A stretch of DNA of 64,000 nucleotides from CAJINA01 sp964636125. GTDB taxonomy: Bacteria > Desulfobacterota > Desulfobacteria > Desulfobacterales > CAJINA01. The notes below the pieces were generated by a model. The model did not search any database and had not been told where the DNA came from. It saw only the letters and a program-made list of their open reading frames with translations. Positions 26,318 to 35,300 of this stretch are shown in pieces (position 1 is the stretch's first letter; every line of letters begins with the position of its first letter). The translations under genes were made by a program, and so were the position numbers. Location of the stretch: contig CAZWPX010000003.1 of the NCBI GenBank assembly GCA_964636125.1, positions 108,810 to 172,809 of the forward strand, read 5' to 3'.

Positions 26318-29300
26318 ATGTTGAGACGTTTAACTGCAATTGCGGGGATCGTACTTTGTTGTGCCCTGGTTCATCAGCTCACCCTGGCAACCATTCCGAG
26401 AGATCACACAGCCGACAACCGGGTGGATACGTCTGATGCGCTTCAATCCCTCCAGACCGTTGCGGGTCTCAGAGATGGAACCGCCGTCTTGAATGACGCC
26501 ATTTATGCCCTGCGGGTTGCCGCCGGATTGAAACCATCGGCCGGCTATACGGGCACCGAGACCAGTTTCCAGCTGATACGGGGCGGCGCCAACCAGTTCC
26601 TCCTGCCGGTGGAAATCGGCAACCAGGTTTTTAACCTGCTGGTGGATACCGGTTCCAATGCCCTGCTGCTCTTTGAAGACAAACTCGATGCAGGCAACCG
26701 TTCGATCCTGAGTATCTCTCCGGCCCCCATCACCATAACCGACCAGGCTGTTTCAAAAAGCTATGCCAGCACGGTACGCTCCGGGGTGCTGGCCCACGCA
26801 CCGGTACGCATCGGATCCTATACGGCCAGAAACATGCGCATCATGCTGATTCGAGAGCCGGACTCCCAGAACGATCCCTCGCTGACAGCTAAAGGCGCCG
26901 ACGGCGTGATCGGGCTGCGACGGACCGAAGGACTCACGCTGAACCTTGATCCCGTTCCCCTGGATGTTCCCCTGGGGGTCCTGGAGCCAGCTGTCAACAT
27001 CTTTGAGTTGAACCTTCCGCAAAGCGGCCCGGCAACACTCGCCTTCGGGCAGATGCCGATCATCGATCATGCTCAAAGAGACTACATCTTCAAAGCCAAA
27101 ACCCATTCGGTCATCGACCCGGCGGACCCTGCCGGAGCCAGCTACTCGGATCTGCAGGTACCTTTCAGAGCCAAATCCAGCTTCGGCGAGGCCGTTGAAG
27201 CGGAACTTGATGTCCTTCTGGATACCGGAGCCGTGAGCACCCTTGTATTGGACACGGAGGTGGCAAAATCACTCGGGTACGACCCCTTCACAGATTCATG
27301 GTCCATCCCCGAGGATGAGGTGATCGAATTCAACCTGATCGGTCCCAAGGAGACCATTTTGCTGAACCCCAAATTCAGGGTCTCTGAAATCCGGGTGGCT
27401 CCCTACAGTCAGATGGGCGTAAAATTCGAGGCCGTCCTGGGCATCTCCCGATGGCAGTCTTACGTCGTTGGATTCTCTTCCGTACCCTATACCGATGGTG
27501 GTCCCGACGGTACGATTTCCATGCTGCACCGCCCGGATATCAACGAATCACTCGCACGCTACGCAAACAGCGTGTATACGCATCGCTACACCCAGTTGGA
27601 CGCCTTGAACTCCAGCGGTGATGACCGTAACCCGGCCGTCGACTACACAGGCGAGACTGTCGTTTTTCAATCAAATCGAGCCGGCGGCCCGGGTGGTTGG
27701 GATATCTATGTCTGGCGCGCCGGAATCGGGCTTATGGAATTGCCCGGGCTGAACAGCGCCCAGGATGAGGCGGATCCCGAGATTTCAACCAATGGACGTT
27801 ATGTGCTTTTTCATTCCAACCGGGAAGGCGGTCAGGGCGACCAGGATATCTACCTGTACGACCTGGAAACCAGCCAGTTCGTAGCTTTGCCCGGATTGAA
27901 CTCTCCCTATTCCGACCGCCAGCCCGCCTGCAGCAAATCTAAACAGCTTGAAGGCGGCGCCTGGGACATTGATCCGGATGGGCGTTATATCGTCTTCGCA
28001 TCCAAACGGCCCGACAGCCTGGGTGATTTTGACCTTTACCGCTATGACCGCGATACCGGCCAGCTGGAACACCTTCCGAACACCTACAATTCCGTCAACC
28101 CGGAGGTTGCGCCCACCATCTCTTCGATGGATGATATCTATTTTACCCGTGAATCTGGAAACGCGGCGACAGGATTAAACCGGGATGTGGTGGGCTCGAC
28201 CGAGGATTTTGCCCCCCTCTGGAACACTGCCCACCACGAATCTGCTCCGGCACTTCTGGGTGGCAACCTTTTCCGGCTGGCCCTGGAGACCAACCGCCGC
28301 AATCCCCACGCCGGCCTTGACGACCGAGACATTGTCGTCTGGAAAGAGGGTCTCGCCAGCACCCTGCAGCCGGGTTTGAACTCCCCGGCGGATGACGGTG
28401 GTCCGGCCCTGAGCGGCAATGGTGAACAGCTGGCCTTTCACTCCCTGCGCAGTGGCGGTCAGGGCGGTTACGACATCTACCTCTACAATCTGTCGGAAAC
28501 CCTGGATCTCGTTGACATCCCAAATCCCGAACCCGGCCGCCAGGTAGAAACTCTCGAACTGACAGCCACCGCAAACCGGCACCTGCTCTTGCCGGTGACG
28601 GTGGGCAGCTACACCGGCCCCCTGTTCATCGAACCGGGCCTGTCCGGTTTGATTCTGTTCGACGATGTCGTTGCAGCCGGCGGGATTACCGACACTGCTG
28701 AGCCGGTCACCTGGACCCTGCCCGACGGCAACACGCTGTCCGGTACCATCGGCCGTGCGGATTTCGCCATTGCCGGCTACCAGGTCGAGCAGTTGGATGT
28801 CGTGTTGATCCCCAGACAGGCATTTGCCGCCTGGATCGGGCACCCGGTGGAAGATGCCGCGGGCATCCTGGGCCTGTCTTACACCGCCTTACAGGAATTT
28901 GACATCGAAATCGGCCAACCACTGATGGCTCTGCAGCCCTTTATCAGCAAGCTCGAACTGGATCCCGCCCCCCAGGGCAGCCCCGGCCTCAGTCTGGGCG
29001 CCATGCCCCTGATCGACAATGCGCCGGCCGACGGCATCAACTTTTGCTACTGGAAAAAAACCGGGGCCGAACTCAGCGGCTATGCCGACGTGACCGCATA
29101 TCCCAATCCGACCCCGGACAACCCCACCGCCGAAAGCGGGATTTTCATTCTCAGCACGATCCTGCCCGGCAACCAGGTTGTTCTGGACCAGGCCCTGGCC
29201 ATCGCCCTGGGATATGATGCAGCCCAGGCACATTGGGGCTCCACAACCGCCATCGACATCACCTTGCTGGTCAACCTGTACAACCAATTTTTCCTGGGCC

Positions 29301-32300
29301 GGCAGATCCCCATAGGCAATATAGCTGTGGTGGATTTTGCCGAAAGCTACGATGCCGATATCATCATTGGTCGCGACTATTGGGAAAACTTTGTAATTGG
29401 CCTGGACCGCAATCCGGACATCAAAAATGAGTACGGACTGACCTTTTTCCTCACCCAGCAGGATGCCTGGCAGGTAACCCCGGGTGGCCATCCCGGTGAC
29501 GATCACCATTTTGCCGATCTGGCGGACCTCAACAGCTTTGCAGATGAATTCAACGGGGATATCAGCGATGATGGCCAGTCCATTGTCTTTCAAAGCAACC
29601 GCAATGGTGACTGGAACATCTTCTATTATCGGATAGGAACCGGCTATGTTGAATTGCCCGGGTTGAACAGCACCGCTGATGATCTCTGGCCGTCGATAAA
29701 TGCGGATGGCAGCCTGGTGGCCTTCCACACCATACGCAACGGCAGCCGGGATGTGCTGCTCTATGACGTCAACACCCAGACCTTGATCGACCCGCCCGGC
29801 CTGAACAGCGAGCATGACGAGTTCGAGGCCGACCTGTCCGCCGACGGCACCAGAATCACCTTCAACTTCGCAGAAAAGATAGATATAGACTATTACGGCC
29901 AGCCGGACATCCGCCTGTACAGCATTCCGGACCAGGCCCTTTTGTTTCTCCCCTCCGGCTGGCTCAACACCGATGGCTGGGAAGAGGAGCCCACCGTCAA
30001 TGCCGATGCCGGGCTAATCGGGTTTACCGGCTCGTTCCGGCCCGATTCCGACCTGTATATCGAAGAGCTCGAGGTTACCGAATCCAGGATACGGCTCTGG
30101 AACGTTGACCGCGGCCAACTGGAAGAGATCCCGGCCATGGGCGGCATGGCCCCCACCAGCGTCTTTACCTGGCCGCCCCTGGCCGGGATGCCCAACCTGA
30201 GCGCCGATGGCAAATACGTGGGATTTCACAGCAACATATCCAGGCCTGATCTCTTCCATCGCACCAATGACATCTTCGTCCTGGAACGGGACGCCCAGGA
30301 ATTCATGTATCTGCCGGGCATCAACAGCCACTGCGATGACAGCGGCGCGGCATTATCCAGCAAGGCCCGCCAGATTCTTTTCCACTCCAGCCGGCCGGGC
30401 GGCAAAGGCGGCTATGATCTGTACCTCTACCAGCGTGATGAGGGTGACCCGGGGCAATACACAGTCGCAACCACCTTCCAGCAACAAGGAACCGTACTGG
30501 ATGCGGCCGGCAATCCGGCTGCCGAAACACCCGTCATTGCCGTGGACGCCGCAGGTAACACCCTGGCGGAGACCACCAGCGACTTCGACGGCACCTTTCA
30601 GGTAACGATTGCAGCCGGAGCGCCCCTGCCGGTTACGTACACCACCTCCGACGAGACCCTGCGCGTGGTGGTAGACGAGGTGGGTGATGATACCTATGTT
30701 CCGAGTTTTCAATTGGGCAACCTGAAATTTACCGATGTCTGGGTCGAGGATACCGCCCGGGCCGGCATGCCGTCCACCATCCACTTCAACGTCGAAACCG
30801 ATGTTCCCAAATACAACACCTACGTCAAAGTCTACCTAAAACGCCTGGAAGGCGGCAATGCGTCCGATCTGGATATCACCGATATCAATTTCGACGTAGA
30901 CTATACCCTCACGGCCATGTTGATCGAGAAACTCGGTCACCGGGGCACTGAAAACAGTCCCGTTGTCAACCGTGACCCGGCCCGCGACGACCTGGTCACC
31001 ACCATCACCTACACGCCGGACACCGGCAATCGCAAGGCCTATGTGGAGCAGACCTTCACGGTGCCGGCCTCCATAGCCGACGGCACCTACGCAGCCATCT
31101 TCAGCGTCGACCGTTTTGATTACAACCCCGGCGACGACGCCCTGCAGGGTGAAGAGTCCGTCACCTCCACGGACAATTTTATGGTGGCGCCGGCCAGCAT
31201 CATCATCGGACAACCGGACAAACCCAACCTGCGGGTGCTTTACGCCAGCCTGCTGTCGGCCGGCTTTGAACTCCCGGATGAGACGCCCGACCTCACGACG
31301 GTCAAAGGGGACCCCGCCCTGATCCTGGATCTCGAAGTCGAATCCATGGCCCGGGACACCACGGACCCGGTGAACATCACTTTCGAACTGGATGTGGACG
31401 GCAGCCGGTATCCGCTGTATTTTGCGACGCAGGATGAAAACGGCAATGCCATCACCCAAGCCACCCGTACCTACAGCCCGGTCTGTCGGCCGGAAGAGCG
31501 GGAAGGGTTTCCGACCGGTGACCGCTGTGCCGCCCTGTTCCGCCAGGAGCAGGTGGGCTTCACCTACGAGCTGTATCTCAACCCCGATGGCTATACCGCC
31601 CTGGCCGATAAAACCACAGACGCCACCTGCCAGCTGATCGTCACCGTAGACCCAGCCGGTAATATCCAGGAATGGGAAGACAATAAAACCGACAACGTCC
31701 AGCAACTGGCTGTTCAGTTCCTCGCCCCCCAGACGGGTCCCACAACCCTGTCCGCCACCCTGGCCACCAAATATCCCAAAGCGGTGATCGACGCGAAAAC
31801 CCGCAAAAAATACGGCAACGCAAAATTCGCCGTGGGTTACGAGTTCGGTCCGGAGATGAGCTACCGGATGGATACCATAGACGGCACCGAACTTCCCACC
31901 GCTGCCAATTTCGACGCCTATAACGAGGTCTGGTCGCGCATATTCGGTAAAAAGTGGACCATCATCGGCGCCGGATTGATTTTTGATTTCGATGTGGACA
32001 ACCTCACCGGCTCCACCGCCGACGCCAACATTACGGTCCTCAACCAGCGGATCTGGTCTCCCGGCCAATCCAACCGGTTCGAAGTCGAGGGCTGTGACAC
32101 CAAATGCGCCGCCTGCAAAAACAAGTGCCCGGCCGGCGACAGTACCTGCCTTAAACGGTGCGAAACCGCTAAGGAAAAGGAGCTGTGGAATACCAAAGAT
32201 AAAAACGGCAATGAAATGGTCAGCAAGGAGAAAAAGGTCAAATTCAGCTTCAATTTCATGGCCGGCCCGATTCCCATTACGGTCAGCGCCGGTCTGATCG

Positions 32301-35300
32301 GGGAAATCGGCCTGCGCGGCAGTCTGGGGGTTGAAGCCGGAAACAAGCTGGTTCTGGCCGCCGGCCCTTACGCAGGCCTGGACGGGTTCCTGGAAGGGGG
32401 GCTGGGGGTCGCCATTTTTTCCGTGGGTATCGGGGTAGAGTTGACCCTGATCGACGTCTACCTCAAGTTATCACCCAGTATCCAGATCCTGCCCTCCTAT
32501 CCATTGGGCATCATCCGCTTCGAGGCTCCCCTGGTGATCAGCACCCTGGATGGTTACGTCTACGTCTATTTCCGGGCTATTTTTGTAGAACACAAAATTT
32601 CGATCATTGACTGGAAAGGGTTGAGCTGGAAATTTCAGACCTTCCCCCCCCTGGCCTACGGGTTCGGTGCCATTGATGAATATAAAGCCTGGTTCAACGG
32701 CAACCCGGCCGGTCAGAATACCGGATTGATCTACTACAACTGGGGCACCGGTGCGCCTCCGGGAGCGCCGGCCGACAACTTTGAGGCCCGCTGGGAAGGG
32801 TTTTTCGAATTCGGCGGTTATGACTACACCTGTGACGGCGGGTCGGGCTGCTCCTATGGGAATACCTACGACTTGATGATCGATCACGACACCGGCAGCA
32901 CGATGATCATAAAGGTGGACATGAATGATGACGGTGAATTCTGGGGTGACGAGATCGTATATGACTCGACTACCCAGTATGCGGTCCGGGGCAGTATCCA
33001 GCCCTCCATTGAAAGAGGCATCCACCAGATCCAGGTCATTTACACCGAAACCACCGGGGATGCCCGGGCAACTCTCTGGTGGAAAATCCAGGGGGAAGAG
33101 GAATTCGTGGCGTTGTATTACAACAACACCACCCTGACCGGTGACCCGGTCTATTTCAGTCGGGAAAAACAGATCGATCACGACTGGGGAGCGACCAGCC
33201 CCAAGCTTTCCAGCAGCAAACAGGAGATCGTCAACAAGGATAATTTTTCCGTGCGCTGGGAAGGTAGCTTCACTTTCCCTCTGGATGCCGATTACGGCTT
33301 TATCGCCATTGCCGACGACGGTGTCCGGGTCTATGTGGACAATCAGCTGGTCATCGATCAATGGAACGGCTCCGGGAAGAAGGTCTACACAACCTCCCGG
33401 ACTTTCAGCAAGGGCAGTCACCAGGTGAAAGTGGAATACGTGGAAAAAACCGGGTCGGCGACAGCCCAGGTTTTCTGGCAGCCCTTGAACACCTTCTACG
33501 CCCGCTACGAGAAGAAAAACACCAATGGAACCATCACCAAAACCTATGCCAGCGAAGCCGGCATCAATCCCAAAATCCACCCAGATGACTTCGACACCGC
33601 CCGCTGGGACGGCGTACTCAACTTCTGGACAGACCTGGGCACCTGGAGAAACATGCTCACCACCAACGGGGCGACCTCTGTTTTCATAGACGGTGAAAAG
33701 GTTTTCACCACCCGGGATTCGATCAGCCGACTCACCGGCTACCAGATCGAAACCTCCGCCCAAAGCGGCCTGCACCACGTGCGCGTCGATTATGCCCGCA
33801 GTCACGCCGGCATCCGCCCCCTGGTTTATATGGGCACCGCCATACAGCAACAGGGACAATCCTGGCGCAAAGAAGCCTATTACTATAACCAGGCAGACTT
33901 TGAGCAGCAGGACCCGCCGGTACCGCCGGCCTTTACCCGGTTTTACGAGACCAGCACCCAGAGCCGGGCGATCGATCTTTTCCTGAACCACGGAGAGTCC
34001 CCCAGCGCCATCGATGAAGGCTACCAATCCAGTTCACCGCTGCACCTGTTGACGCGTACCAATCATGACGGTTTCGCCGTGCGCACCGAAGCATCCGAAT
34101 TATTTGAAGCGGCGCCCTACATCTTCGAACTGGCTGTGGACGGCGCCATCCGGGTGTGGGTCGATGCAGTCAAGGTCGTGGACGAGTGGTACCCGCACAC
34201 CGGGTACCGGCACTTCATCCTGCCCATGAACAAAGGGTACCACCGGATTAAGGTCGAATACGTTGAAGACTCTGGTAAAGCAGTGGCTGTCTTGAAATGG
34301 AAGAAAGCTGCCAAGAATGTCTTTTACCCCACTTATTATGAAGGCTTTTTGCAGGAAGGTTTCTATTTCAGCCAGTGCCTGCAGGGAGCAGTCGCTTTTG
34401 ATTGGTATGCCAAATGGCCTACAACCAACCCGGAGGCGGTGACCGAGATCAACAATTCCTGGGGTACGGGCGGTCTAAAATACTGGAACTGTGTGAGAGG
34501 GGACTGGTACAATCGGACCGACAGTTTTTCAATCCGCTACATCGGTTTATTCGATTTCGACGAAGCCCAGTACCGCTTTGCCGGCAAAGCCGATGACGAG
34601 ATGATGCTCTTTATCGGCGGCCGACAGCAGATGAAAGGCTACCAGCCCAATTGCCTGGTAAGCAAAGAGATGCCCCGGGGCGAACATGTGGTCGAAGTGG
34701 TATACCACGAAAAAACGGGCAACGCCGCCATCGAATTCGGGTGGAGCAAGGAGCCGGAAAAAGGCATTGCCTTTGCCGGACAGGGCTACATCGCCATCCC
34801 CCACCAGGCTGCGCATGTGCCCCCCACGGCCCTCACCATGGAGGCCTGGGTACGACCCGAAGATAACGGCCAGACCTACCAGAATATCCTGCTCAAGGGC
34901 GCCTACGGCTACGGCCTCCTGCTCAAAAGAATGTCTGCCCAGACTGCGCAACTGTATTACTGGAACACAGGCTCCCATCATGAGGCCTTTGCACTCGGCA
35001 CCCTGAAATTCGGTCAGTGGTCGCACCTGGCCGTAACGGTAACCACGACACCGGAAAAACGCGTAACCGCCTACATCAACGGCCACGAGACCGCATCCCT
35101 CACCCACCCGGCCCTGGTGATCGGTCACGGCGACAATCACCCGCTTTACATCGGACGGCAGGGACAGGGGTGTACCTGCAACTACTTCAAAGGCAAAATG
35201 GATGAGATCCGGATCTGGAGCACGGCCCGCAGCCTGGCGGATATCCAGAAAACCATGGGGCAAAAGCTCACCGGCCAGGAAAACAACCTGGTGGTCTACC

